Notes: a model not told the origin generated them from the sequence alone. Numbered from the stretch's first letter, positions 46,600-54,564 are shown. The stretch: DNA of 54,866 bases from Planctomycetaceae bacterium (GCA_015485495.1 WFTL01000153.1:1-54866), one strand, 5' to 3'. Numbers and translations are program-made.

Positions 46600-47787
46600 A
46601 TGTTGCCACGACAGACGTTTCGTGCCGCTCTGGCAGCGGCCGCTGTTCTCAGCTTGTCACCGGCAAACGCCCAGTTCTACAACAACGGCTGTTCTTCATG
46701 CGGCCCGGTCACCGCTCCGGCAGCAGCCTGTGTCCCCATCCAGCCGGTGCAGGCGGCGTGTTACCAGACGGTTCCCGTGACCACCTACCAGCGGGAAAAA
46801 CAGACCGTCCGGGAACCGTATTACAAGACGGAATATGAAGACCGCGAAGTGACCGTGATGCGTCCGGTCACGGTGCAGCGGGAAATCGAAGTTCCCACAA
46901 TCAGCTACCGCAACGTCACGGAATACCGCACGGTCCAGCGCGACATGGGACGCTGGGTGACGCGGTACATCCCCGTCCAGAAAGCGTCCGCCTGTCAGGT
47001 GGATTCCCGACCCGGCCTGATCGGGTGGCTGAACCGCACGGGCTATTCTTTTCGCACGGCGTTCATGCCCAACTACTACACGTCCCGCCAGTACGTCCCC
47101 CGCATGATGGCCTGCACGGTTCCTGTCACCCGCCAGGTGGCCGTTCGGGGCACCCGCCGCGTCACGGTGGCAGAAACCCGCATGGTCGCAGAAAAACGCC
47201 GGGAACGCGTGGCGGTGCAGAAGCTCGCCTGGCGGGAACGGGTGGTCAGTGTTCTGAAGCCGCAGGTGGCCTACCGCACCGTGCCGATCGGAACCCAGAC
47301 CGCTTACAGCTATGGATTCGGCTATGGAACAGCCGCCGCGTTCGCTCCGACCATCATCGACAGCCGCACAGCGCTGAATCCGGAACCGGATCCCATCAGC
47401 AGTGCCCGGGCGGACGACGAAGACGAACGCGGCATGTTTCCGGACGACCGGGAACCGTCGCGGCGGGCGGAAAGCCCGACTCCGTTCCGCGGATCCGGCC
47501 ACACTCGGGAACTGGAACCGGCTGACGATGATGATTTTCTTCTGGAACCGCAGGCACGCCGCCGGACGCCGGAAACGGACCTCATCGTGCCGGCGGTCTA
47601 CAGCCGGCCGGTCGAACGGTCCACGACCGAACGGTCCACGACTGAACGGTCCACGACCGAACGGTCCACGACCGAACGCCCCGCGAGCGGCTGGAAACGA
47701 ACCACTCGAAAAACCGTGATGCGCAGCAGCCGTGCCGACGCACCCGCTGCGTCTCAGGTGGCCCTCACGCAGCCGTCAGAGGACTGA
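46600..47787 (+). CDS. Secreted repeat-rich planctomycete protein, function unknown
   Basis: This 395-residue protein has a clear signal peptide (cleavage after SPANAQ, about residue 25). The mature N-terminus has five Cys within about 30 residues. A Tyr/Val/Arg-rich stretch of short degenerate repeats follows (about 55-235), of the form TVxxEYRTVQR, VTVMRPVTVQREIEVP and VPVTRQVAVRGTRRVTVAETRMV, reminiscent of cell-surface coat-like proteins. The C-terminal part is acidic and then Pro/Arg-rich, containing four RSTTE units (about 339-358) encoded by perfect-to-near-perfect 15-bp DNA repeats. It is probably an envelope or extracellular structural protein. It stands alone, with an intrinsic terminator 116 bp after its stop. 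Confidence 0.72.
   Translation: MLPRQTFRAALAAAAVLSLSPANAQFYNNGCSSCGPVTAPAAACVPIQPVQAACYQTVPVTTYQREKQTVREPYYKTEYEDREVTVMRPVTVQREIEVPTISYRNVTEYRTVQRDMGRWVTRYIPVQKASACQVDSRPGLIGWLNRTGYSFRTAFMPNYYTSRQYVPRMMACTVPVTRQVAVRGTRRVTVAETRMVAEKRRERVAVQKLAWRERVVSVLKPQVAYRTVPIGTQTAYSYGFGYGTAAAFAPTIIDSRTALNPEPDPISSARADDEDERGMFPDDREPSRRAESPTPFRGSGHTRELEPADDDDFLLEPQARRRTPETDLIVPAVYSRPVERSTTERSTTERSTTERSTTERPASGWKRTTRKTVMRSSRADAPAASQVALTQPSED
47613..47672 (+). repeat. Four tandem 15-bp repeats inside the secreted protein gene
   Basis: Four consecutive copies of CGAACGGTCCACGAC (the third starts with T) encode RSTTE units, with a partial fifth copy. Near-identity at the DNA level suggests recent slippage expansion and probable length variation among strains. 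Confidence 0.85.
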
Positions 47788-47903
47788 TTTGTCCGGACAC
47801 GTTCTTCCCCGGAACGTATCCGGTCCCTTCCCCTTCATCCCGTCTCTTCTCCCCTTCTGCTGTCTCCCTTCCCCCTCTCTCTCTGACGATGCGTTCTCCT
47901 CGC

Positions 47904-47932
47904 GGCACCGGTATCACGCCGGTGCCCTTTTT
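47904..47932 (+). terminator. Intrinsic terminator after the secreted repeat protein gene
   Basis: GGCACCGG (47904-47911) pairs perfectly with CCGGTGCC (47919-47926) around a 7-nt loop, followed by C and five T. It is placed 116 bp after the stop of the upstream gene, behind a long pyrimidine-rich stretch (about 47820-47885). Confidence 0.85.
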
Positions 47933-48012
47933 CGTGGATGATTCCAGTGATCGCATCCCAGCGTCATTCGGCTGCAGGCCTCCCTGGCACGACCAGTGGC
48001 GTGCTCCCCCTT

Positions 48013-48147
48013 CTCGACCGGCCCCTGGAAGGGACGAACAACAAGATCAGGACACTCAGGCGTCAGGCCTGGGGGGTTCGCGATCAGGAGTACTTCAGGC
48101 TCAGGATCAAAGCCCTCCACCGATCACGCTTCAGGCTCATCGGATAA
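48013..48147 (+). pseudogene. 3' remnant of an ISL3-family transposase
   Basis: The last 44 codons read DRPLEGTNNKIRTLRRQAWG followed by VRDQEYFRLRIKALH and a stop at 48145-48147. The motif PLEGTNNKIKTLKRQA(Y/F)G is the conserved C-terminal end of ISL3-family DDE transposases (it contains the catalytic Glu). Upstream sequence shows no continuing transposase frame, so only the 3' end survives. Sixteen bases after the stop there is an ISL3-like terminal inverted repeat (48163-48187). Confidence 0.75.
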
Positions 48148-48162
48148 CCACAGCCCATGCCC

Positions 48163-48187
48163 GCGCTCATAATATCTCGGAGAACCG
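48163..48187 (-). repeat. Right terminal inverted repeat of the decayed ISL3 element
   Basis: The sequence GCGCTCAT...CGGAGA-CC here is the reverse complement, with several differences, of the left end of the ISL3 element at 54537-54564. Eight bases (GCGCTCAT) and six bases (CGGAGA) match exactly, in the right order and spacing. It marks the downstream edge of the decayed copy. Confidence 0.65.
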
Positions 48188-48426
48188 CACTTATGCCAAT
48201 ACCCGACAAAACAATCAGCGCGAGAACACGCCCGAATCTGCTTTCCATTTCCGACTTTCCAACACTACAACCTGCGGCAGGTACTCAGGAATCAGGTTGA
48301 CGCCGAAAAAGAAGCCACGACAATGGCCACTTGCCGCCACAACGTAACGTTTCTCCCACACATGACTCAATAAAATGAAGCAGCTACGGCCAATACACCC
48401 AGGCCCCTTTCCTTCTCCAGGCCCCG

Positions 48427-49608
48427 TTATGCTGATGAATCGTTCGCCTTCCTCCGTAAATGTGCAAACCACACAAAAAGCAGTATTCCAACCATGACAG
48501 TACTGCCCAGGATCATTCTCTGGAACAGGCTTCTCCGATCTTCCGCTTCATTCCCGAATCCTTCTGGACTGTCCCCGGATCGCAGGTCCGCAGCGCTGCG
48601 AATCTCCCTGATCGGCGAGTTGTCGGGCCCCCACAGGTAAACGACCGACTTCCCGTCGACCGGTGGAGTGGTCACCTGGCAGTTTTCCGGAAATCTGAAT
48701 GCGAATGCATCTGTTGATAATGGTTCGTTGATTCTTTCGATTTCGACATGCACGACGATCTTCGATGCGGGCTCTGCTGCCGAACCTTCGTACGATCGCG
48801 TCTCGATCTCGACAGGGATGAACACTCCCGAGCCGGCGTCGTGAAACCTGCGCACTTCTCTTTCCAGGTGAAGATCGGAAGTGACCTCGGCATCACCATC
48901 CTGGTACACAACGCTCTGTCGCACAATGGTCTTCCGGACCATATAGTTCGCGTCCGGATCCAGAAATATGTCGAAATGTGTCGGGCCCGAATCACCGTGG
49001 CCTGGAAGCGAAGCCGTGATGTGCCAGCAATTACGCTCACCAACCAATTCCGAACCTTTCAGTTCAGCCGCAGGAGACGATGCTTCCACCAGCTCCCTCA
49101 GGCTGACTCTCGTCGCGGCACCGGTCAATGGAGTAAACGCCCAGAGCAGTTGCGCCTTGACGTCCCTTCCCGGAACGACGTTGCTTTGAGGCATCATGAC
49201 GGCTTTGACGGTTCCCTGACGGGTGGGTGCGAGAACCTGCGGATTTTCCGGATCCCAGTTTCGAAGCCATTTTGCGGTGTTCCCATCCAGAAACACGTCG
49301 CCCCGGTTATTCGTCAGCCCGTCATCCCGAGGCGGCACGTTCAGGTCGATGTAGCGAATTCTTTCCAGATCTCCCTTCCACGCCCATCGCCAGGTCGCAA
49401 TCTGCAACCTGCCCGTAGCTTCCGGGCGGTAGCGTTCTCCGGAGATCGACAGGGACAGCTCGATCTCTCGAATCTGTGCGATGGCAGCTTCATTGGCGAC
49501 GACGATCGCGGATAGTGATTCGTTCGATTCCTTCTCTTCAGCCAGCGCCGGCACGACGGCACAGAGGCACACTGCCGGCAGCACATACAGAAGTACCGCC
49601 TTGTGCAT
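48427..49608 (-). CDS. Secreted LolA-like protein with C-terminal membrane anchor (module 1)
   Basis: This 393-residue protein has a signal peptide (MHKAVLLYVLPAVCLCAVVPALA), a beta-rich extracytoplasmic domain, one membrane helix near the C-terminus (MILGSTVMVGILLFVWFAHL) and a short basic tail. The pattern Y-V-K-TIV...L.....V.R......FIPV-I...V.I..IN...S.DAFAFRFPE resembles the outer-membrane lipoprotein-sorting (LolA-like) fold seen in planctomycete proteins. It shares layout and C-terminal pattern with the protein at 52391-53656. The ATG at 49608 has a strong GGAGGG site 6 nt upstream, which decides the start over longer frames. A Cys-rich protein gene lies upstream. Role unknown. Confidence 0.7.
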   Translation of the reverse strand: MHKAVLLYVLPAVCLCAVVPALAEEKESNESLSAIVVANEAAIAQIREIELSLSISGERYRPEATGRLQIATWRWAWKGDLERIRYIDLNVPPRDDGLTNNRGDVFLDGNTAKWLRNWDPENPQVLAPTRQGTVKAVMMPQSNVVPGRDVKAQLLWAFTPLTGAATRVSLRELVEASSPAAELKGSELVGERNCWHITASLPGHGDSGPTHFDIFLDPDANYMVRKTIVRQSVVYQDGDAEVTSDLHLEREVRRFHDAGSGVFIPVEIETRSYEGSAAEPASKIVVHVEIERINEPLSTDAFAFRFPENCQVTTPPVDGKSVVYLWGPDNSPIREIRSAADLRSGDSPEGFGNEAEDRRSLFQRMILGSTVMVGILLFVWFAHLRRKANDSSA

Positions 49609-49871
49609 AGCAATCCCTCCCACCATATAACCCCGGGACAACCGCAATGGATCCGGAACAACTGATGCGTAACGGCTGCAGGACGCAAAACCGGCCCGCA
49701 CTGCCCTGATACGCATAGCGCAGCGACCTGCCTTCATCCGGTGAGCTGAAGACACCCGATACCACCACTTCGAATCCAGAACGATCGGTGGAGCAGATTC
49801 ATCAGGGCCGTTCTGTTCTAATTCCGAAGCGCAGCACCAGCGGCAATTGTCATGTCACAAGGCCGAAGCAG

Positions 49872-50216
49872 CTAACAGCCATCGCCACTATCTGTGGAGC
49901 ACCCACAATATTCTACGCGTGCGACGCACAAGCCTGTGCAGCAACCATGATTACTGCAACTCCAATCCTCTCCCCAGAACAGACACGTTCCAAGACTGCC
50001 ACCCGCTGTACACGGGTAGGACCCAATGACACATGCACTGCATTGCGTGGCTGCCCCGCACGAAGCTGGGCAGGCAATTGGAACAGTGTTGTCGCACGAG
50101 TACAATGGCCAGATACCGCCACTCACACCCGGCGCAAAATAACCAAACAACATCGAGGCTACAAGCAGCGAAGGACCAAGAAAGAACACGAAACCAGCCG
50201 GATTATTCCTGCCCAT
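49872..50216 (-). CDS. Small Cys-rich secreted protein ending in Cys (module 1)
   Basis: This 114-residue protein has an N-terminal hydrophobic signal or anchor (AGFVFFLGPSLLVASMLFGYF) and then a mature part with 14 Cys in about 75 residues, including CC and CGC, and Cys as the very last residue (TDSGDGC). The start has GGGAGG 6 nt upstream. Such density implies disulfide bonding or metal binding outside the cytoplasm. It lies upstream of the LolA-like gene on the same strand (gap 263 bp, no ORF called). No family is recognised. The match in type and position with 53699-54097 suggests a repeated system. Confidence 0.65.
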   Translation of the reverse strand: MGRNNPAGFVFFLGPSLLVASMLFGYFAPGVSGGIWPLYSCDNTVPIACPASCGAATQCSACVIGSYPCTAGGSLGTCLFWGEDWSCSNHGCCTGLCVARVEYCGCSTDSGDGC

Positions 50217-50316
50217 TTCATTCCTCCCTTATCATAGGTTCAACGAAAACAGCCAGACGAAAACATGAGCAGCCGGAGTGATCCTGACCGCGATTGCTGA
50301 GAATCCAGAGACTCCT

Positions 50317-50769
50317 TTACTGCGAACGACAGCGACTTTCCAGGACGATACCGAAAACACCCGCACGAACATCATACTCGCGAACGGGCGTATCCCACAC
50401 CCGCGATACGCCGCGCACATGAACGACCCCTTCGAGCGGCTGTTCTGCCACCGTGCTGGCACCCCGAAACCCGGCAGAGCGAAGCATGCTCAACACAGTG
50501 CAGGCGGAACGAACCGTCCCCGGATCCACCGCCACGGACAGACCAGACGAAGAACCGCACGTCTCCTCCAGACGCGCGAGGGCTTCCACAAGCAGAATCC
50601 AGTCCTGTCCCCAATCCAGATTGCTGTGCAGAAGATGCCTGTGTCCGTTTTCCGGACCGCCGGCCAGTTCGTTGAAGTAGGCAAGCTGGTGCGGGTAGAC
50701 GGACAGCGTGCTGCCGACAGTGGCCAGCAGAGCTGCAGCAACCGTGATACCGTAAACGCGACGCATCAC
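50317..50769 (-). pseudogene. C-terminal remnant of a GT39-type glycosyltransferase
   Basis: A 150-codon frame begins right after a stop (50779-50781) and reads VYPHQLAYFNELAGGPENGH then HLLHSNLDWGQDW, a highly recognisable segment from the C-terminal part of planctomycete PMT/ArnT-like (GT39) membrane glycosyltransferases. Full-length members have several hundred residues and about ten membrane helices before this point; only one hydrophobic helix remains here. The N-terminal part is therefore lost. A repeat copy (50967-51008) lies just upstream, where the missing part would have been. The residual frame could be translated from GTG 50769 or the ATG next to it, but is unlikely to be active. 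Confidence 0.6.
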
Positions 50770-50966
50770 AGAACCAGATCAGAAGTCCACACGATGCACC
50801 AGGAACCCCGCGGAAACAGGCTCACACGACGGAAAAAACATTCTACCCCCCCGCACGAATTCAAGTCTTCGTCAAGAGAAAATGTCAGGAATCGAGAAAA
50901 GTGTTCGGAAAATACACCGTGTTGTTCTGGCGAGTGTTCGTGCCATCAGGTGCCGGTGACCTCCGG

Positions 50967-51008
50967 ACTGCCGGATCCGCGTCGGTCCGCTCCTGGTTCC
51001 GGCCTGCT
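50967..51008 (+). repeat. Dispersed repeat copy C (core only)
   Basis: The core CCGGATC-GCGTCG-TCCGCTCCTGG-TCCGGCCTGC matches copy B with only scattered single-base differences. The 3' arm present in copies A and B is absent. The outer CCGGATCC and GGTTCCGG can pair (7 of 8), so the unit can fold as a hairpin. Confidence 0.6.
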
Positions 51009-51120
51009 GAGTTTCCGGACGCGACCTGACATCACAGCGGAAGACCGGGAGGCCTCCGGTGAGTACACTCACCCGCACACCGACCGGGGGGCTTGCGCCG
51101 CTCCGCTGTCATTGCCATCG

Positions 51121-51203
51121 CGTGCCTGCGGTGCTGGCGGATCGGCGTCGCTCCGCTCCTGGATCCGGCCTGCCGCCTATGGGATGCAGTTCACCGTGCG
51201 CAT
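51121..51203 (+). repeat. Dispersed repeat copy B
   Basis: This is the longest copy: a core with inverted GGATC/GATCC ends around GCGTCGCTCCGCTCCTG and a 3' arm GGATGCAGTTCACCGTGCGC. It is 5.3 kb from copy A, on the same strand. Confidence 0.7.
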
Positions 51204-51359
51204 ACGAACTTCCCATCGAAGCGCCAATGTGTCCGCACCATCGCTTTTCCTCCTGATGACGCCACGATACCGACCTCAACCTCTTCCCGAAAACCACTCC
51301 ACCAATCCACCTAAAACCGTGGTCCGAAAAACGGGGTCCACTTCACGATTCACCGAACT

Positions 51360-52418
51360 CTATTTCGGCAGCGCGAGTACTTTCGCGCTGACGCCACGGA
51401 CTCTGGAATGATCGAGCGTGAATCGCAGGCCGATCACACTGGCTCGGCCAGCCTCCGCCGACTCTGCGTGAAGCTGCACCAGGTGTTCAGTCGACGACTC
51501 TGACTTCTCCCAGCTTCCAACAATTCCCGACGTATCACATTTCATTCCGAGAATCCGAAACGGCTCTTCCGACAGGACACGCAGCTGGGCTTCCCCGTTC
51601 CCCAGGGCGTCGATCCGAAGGATTGGTCTCTGTGGGGCAATGGTGACCGGAACATCGGCAACAAGACGAAGCAACTTCGTCACGCGGTCCTTGCCAGCTG
51701 CAAGAGTGATCGGCACAATCGCCGTTGATTCGAGGCCGTCAGCGCCCTTTTGTCAGATCGTTCCATGGAACACGGTTGATTCTTCCACGAACGACTCAAG
51801 ACGCGATTCCGTCGTTTGTCCTGCAACAATTCGGATCCTTAAGTCGTCCACCTCTATTTCGATCGGCTCACGTGGCTGGTCCGGTTCACGTCGAACCAGT
51901 ACCGAAAACAGAAACGGAGTGTCAGCGTTTTCCTGAACCGTCACGGGCGCAAATTCAGGTGGTGAGAACTGCGTGCGGCTGAACGTGTTGATTGTCAGCG
52001 TGGCAACCCAGCGACGTGGGCTGTCTCCTCTTGACTTGTACTGAGCGCTCAGTCGCCGTGTGGTGTTGGCCGGCTCCAGGTGCGTCGATAACGTAACAGT
52101 CGCATCTCCGCCCGGCGGAATCACGACAGTCTGTGGAGAAGCCGCGAGACAGCTGCAGCTCTTTCCGTCCAGCTGCAGTTCGACCGACCGGGAGTCCGAC
52201 GGGTTGATAAATGACAACGTTTCCGCGAAGTCGAGGCCACTGGACCCCACGAGGAGTGGCCCAACAGTCTTGGAGACGACGACTTCCTCGTCCGGGAATG
52301 AAGACACTGATGTCTCTTCGCTACATCCGAGAATCGCCATCGATATCAACGGGCCAATTGCAGTGCATTTAACACTTTTTAGCACCCTGATTACTCCCCG
52401 CCTGATCCGCGTCTCCAT
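51360..52418 (-). pseudogene. DUF1573 lipoprotein gene interrupted by an in-frame TGA
   Basis: The upstream part (from ATG 52418) has a lipoprotein signal (ISMAILGC) and a DUF1573 domain with the motif GKSCSCLAASPQTVVIPPGGDATVTLS (about residues 85-111). The frame meets TGA at 51753-51755 after FVEESTVFHGTI. The same frame then continues without shift through QKGADGLESTAIVPITLAAG for about 130 codons to a normal stop at 51360, with a second DUF1573-like beta domain (FRILGMKCDTSGIVGS). A single nonsense change is the simplest reading; an 83% longer ancestor protein is implied. The start overlaps the preceding gene by 28 nt, showing an operon. Sec recoding is possible but unsupported. Confidence 0.65.
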
Positions 52419-53656
52419 GCAATAATGATGCTAAGTCCGATGACAAGTGCAACGTTGGCCGCCAGAAGCCACCATCGCCAGTCACGTGTCTCGGGCGATT
52501 CGCCGTTCAGCAGTAGCGCCCGTTCAGCAGCAGCAATTGCCACCGGATCGAGGATCCGCTGCGGAGACAGGTCTTCGCGTTCCAGTTCCAGAATGTTGAT
52601 GACCCGTTCACCGGAGTCATCCACGTCCGGCAGGTTACGCATTCCACCGATGCGGGTGGAGTCCGGAAATCGAATCGCGATATCATCAGCGTCAGGAGGC
52701 ACTTCGCCGAGGTCGTCAGAAATGAAGATTTTCACATGTGCCTTGCCGCCAGCCCTGAGCGACGCCTGAATCACCTTTCTGGCAACGTAGAATCGATCAG
52801 AACATTCGACGAAGTGTGAAAACACCCGCCGACTCTCGGACAGGAGTTCCCCTTCGGTCGATCTGTATGACGTGACGATTGATCGCACGACTGGGTACAG
52901 CGGCTTCGTCCAGAGCGTCACCTGGCGTGTACATGATTGCCCGCCGGCAACCCCGACCATCTCCAGAACCAGTTCGTCAGGTGTCCGGGATTCGATCTCT
53001 CGCATTGTGTCCGGCTGCTGACTGCCGAATCGAAACAAAGCATCCGGTCCCCAGGCGTGAAGGGACAGCGGTGTGGCCATTCGCTGAACCCGGGAAATCG
53101 GCGCACCCCCGGCAGATTCCGGCAGGTCAACTGAAACCGAGTCACCAAGCTTCAGTTCACCGACTGCCGACGGCAGCTGATACAACGCCTGCACGGGCTG
53201 GCCAATCCTGGGAGTGACACCGCAGGCCTGCTCAAATGGTGCGTCTCGCACCAGAACGGCTCCAGCCGGGGGTTCAAACCCCTCAGGCAGATTATCGTGC
53301 ACCGGCTGCGAAGGACTGTCGAACTCGACCCGTATACGGGTGACACCACGATACGCGACAAGTTCACCGCGTGCATGATGGCCTGCCACCAAAGCGTCCG
53401 GGTCGGTCTCATCGGTCCGTTCGGTTTCCAGCCGATCGACAATCTGTTCAAGCGTCAATCCTCCGGGATCAATTCCTGCCCTGTAGTAGTCGAACGTGGC
53501 CGTAAATGCCACGTTCTCGTTCCACTCAGCAAGCGCCTCCTGAATGACGCCGAACACTGGAGCCCGACCAGAAGATCCGTCGGCGGCTCTATCCTGTGCG
53601 ATACTGATGTGCCCACCAACCGCGTACCACACCACCAGCCATGCGAGAAACTTTTG
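52391..53656 (-). CDS. Secreted LolA-like protein with C-terminal membrane anchor (module 2)
   Basis: This 421-residue protein has a signal peptide (VQKFLAWLVVWYAVGGHISIAQ), a large beta-rich extracytoplasmic region and a single membrane helix close to the C-terminus (WWLLAANVALVIGLSIIIAW) followed by RRGSGGE. The pattern around YPVVRSIVTSYRSTEGELL and DDIAIRFPDSTRI parallels DAFAFRFPENCQV in the module 1 protein. GTG 53656 is chosen as start because GGAG lies 6 nt upstream; a TTG at 53692 would extend the signal. It lies 42 bp downstream of a Cys-rich protein gene and overlaps the DUF1573 gene. Function unknown. Confidence 0.68.
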   Translation of the reverse strand, partial: QKFLAWLVVWYAVGGHISIAQDRAADGSSGRAPVFGVIQEALAEWNENVAFTATFDYYRAGIDPGGLTLEQIVDRLETERTDETDPDALVAGHHARGELVAYRGVTRIRVEFDSPSQPVHDNLPEGFEPPAGAVLVRDAPFEQACGVTPRIGQPVQALYQLPSAVGELKLGDSVSVDLPESAGGAPISRVQRMATPLSLHAWGPDALFRFGSQQPDTMREIESRTPDELVLEMVGVAGGQSCTRQVTLWTKPLYPVVRSIVTSYRSTEGELLSESRRVFSHFVECSDRFYVARKVIQASLRAGGKAHVKIFISDDLGEVPPDADDIAIRFPDSTRIGGMRNLPDVDDSGERVINILELEREDLSPQRILDPVAIAAAERALLLNGESPETRDWRWWLLAANVALVIGLSIIIAWRRGSGGE

Positions 53657-53698
53657 CACCCTGAACTCCGATTCACGGCGGGAATCATTCAACAGCCG

Positions 53699-54097
53699 TC
53701 AGCACCCGTTTGAGGAGCAGACACTCGACTCACATTCGTCCATGTAGATGTCGATTTCATCGACGAGATCGCCCAGGTCGTCACAGTTGCCGGTCCACCA
53801 GGATGTCTCCTTGCACAACACCGCAGTTTCATCCGTGCTGTGTGTGCACTCGCAGTCCTCATCCGGGCCTTCAGGGATGCACTGTGAGAACGCAACTTCG
53901 ATGCAGCCGAACGCACCGTATTCGGGATTTCCAGGCGTATTCAGGCAGACGATCCCGCTACAACTGCAGCTGTGACCAGCGACCCTCCGACATTTCTCGT
54001 CCTGGAACGTTCCGACTGTGGCCCACACGCGGCCCAGAACGAGAACGAGCAGCCAGGCTGCATACAAGTGAACGTTCCGAGAGATGACAATTTTCAT
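53699..54097 (-). CDS. Small Cys-rich secreted protein ending in Cys (module 2)
   Basis: This 132-residue protein has a signal peptide (VHLYAAWLLVLVLGRVWA) and a mature part with 13 Cys, including CSCSGIVC and CEC, an acidic helix-like segment (DDLGDLVDEIDIYMDE) and a terminal CESSVCSSNGC, so again Cys is the last residue. AAGGGA lies 8 nt before the ATG at 54097. It opens a three-gene operon with the LolA-like protein and the DUF1573 lipoprotein. Beyond Cys density, position and the C-terminal -xGC, similarity to the module 1 protein is low, so the proteins may be fast-evolving. No family is recognised. Confidence 0.65.
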   Translation of the reverse strand: MKIVISRNVHLYAAWLLVLVLGRVWATVGTFQDEKCRRVAGHSCSCSGIVCLNTPGNPEYGAFGCIEVAFSQCIPEGPDEDCECTHSTDETAVLCKETSWWTGNCDDLGDLVDEIDIYMDECESSVCSSNGC

Positions 54098-54536
54098 TTT
54101 TCCAGTCCCTTCCCTACGTTCAGACAACGAGGAATGCATTACCGTGGCTGAACAGCGCTGCAATCGTGTCAAGGGCAGTGTCGATATTCGTATCACGCTG
54201 CTTCGCACACTGTCGATCGGCAGGCTGGTGAATTTTTGTTGTCACGAAGAATTGCTCGGTCGTCGTACTCGAAAGCAGAAACCACATGGCAGGCAGAACA
54301 CCAGATTTGCTGCCTCCGCAGATACGGGTCGCTATTGCGCTGAGAGAGCACGCGGATTATAGCCCCCCCCCCAGACGTCAACTGGCTGATTCCCGAAATT
54401 CCTGGCTACTCGAGTATCCCCGATTCTCCATCATTAGATGGTATCCGCTCGTGAGTGTCCTCGTCATCACCCTCATGGCCGTGCTGTCCGAAGCCGAATC
54501 CTGAAGTGGATTCGAGGTGGATCGGGTGGTCATTTC
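54098..54536. other. Gene-poor region between module 2 and the ISL3 copy
   Basis: This 439-bp stretch contains a run of ten C (54363-54372), and near its end a short transposase-like remnant (54400-54504). The promoter of the module 2 operon must lie in its first part, but no clear hexamers were seen. Confidence 0.35.
54400..54504 (+). pseudogene. Possible ISAs1-family transposase N-terminal remnant
   Basis: The frame reads RWYPLVSVLVITLMAVLSEAES before a TGA at 54502-54504, resembling the N-terminal segment RRYPLxxILxLALxAVLCGAxSW of ISAs1-type transposases. An adjacent frame just upstream reads SSIPDSPSLDG, like the preceding IPDPR motif, implying a frameshift. The TGA falls where the family has Trp. 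The ISL3 copy begins 32 bp later. The fragment is short, so this is tentative. Confidence 0.38.
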
Positions 54537-54564
54537 GGGGGCTCTCCGCGGATTCATGAGCGCC
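54537..54564 (+). repeat. Left terminal inverted repeat of the ISL3-family element
   Basis: The end begins GGGGGCTCTCCGCGG and continues ATTCATGAGCGCC, about 70 bp before the transposase ATG. It resembles ISL3-family ends and is matched in inverse orientation by 48163-48187. The exact outer base cannot be fixed because the right end is beyond the window. Confidence 0.6.

Larger units (their letters stand above)
50770..51359. other. 590-bp gene-free region with two repeat copies
   Basis: Between the glycosyltransferase remnant and the DUF1573 pseudogene there is no convincing ORF. It contains dispersed repeat copies C (50967-51008) and B (51121-51203). The frames that cross the region run through the repeats and lack any family motif. 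Confidence 0.45.
48163..54564. mobile_element. Candidate IS-bounded accessory island
   Basis: A segment of about 6.4 kb lies between the right end of a decayed ISL3 copy and the left end of a second, apparently intact ISL3 copy in the same orientation. Its bases look visibly AT-richer than the flanking genes, and several genes inside have strong GGAGG-type ribosome-binding sites, unlike most neighbours. The contents are two Cys-rich/LolA-like modules, a broken DUF1573 gene, a glycosyltransferase remnant and repeats. Whether it ever moved as a unit is inference; direct-repeat IS ends could equally reflect independent insertions. Confidence 0.35.

Noticed and set aside
47613-47672. CRISPR-like array
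   Set aside because: Repeats are contiguous 15-bp units without spacers and in frame in a CDS; no cas genes anywhere in the window.
50278-51411. 377-codon + strand ORF across the repeat region
   Set aside because: It runs antisense to the glycosyltransferase remnant and through two repeat copies, with Arg/Ser/Pro-rich shadow composition.
51753-51755. Selenocysteine at the in-frame TGA of the DUF1573 gene
   Set aside because: No obvious SECIS-like hairpin with a conserved loop directly downstream, and DUF1573 is not a known selenoprotein family; kept only as an alternative.
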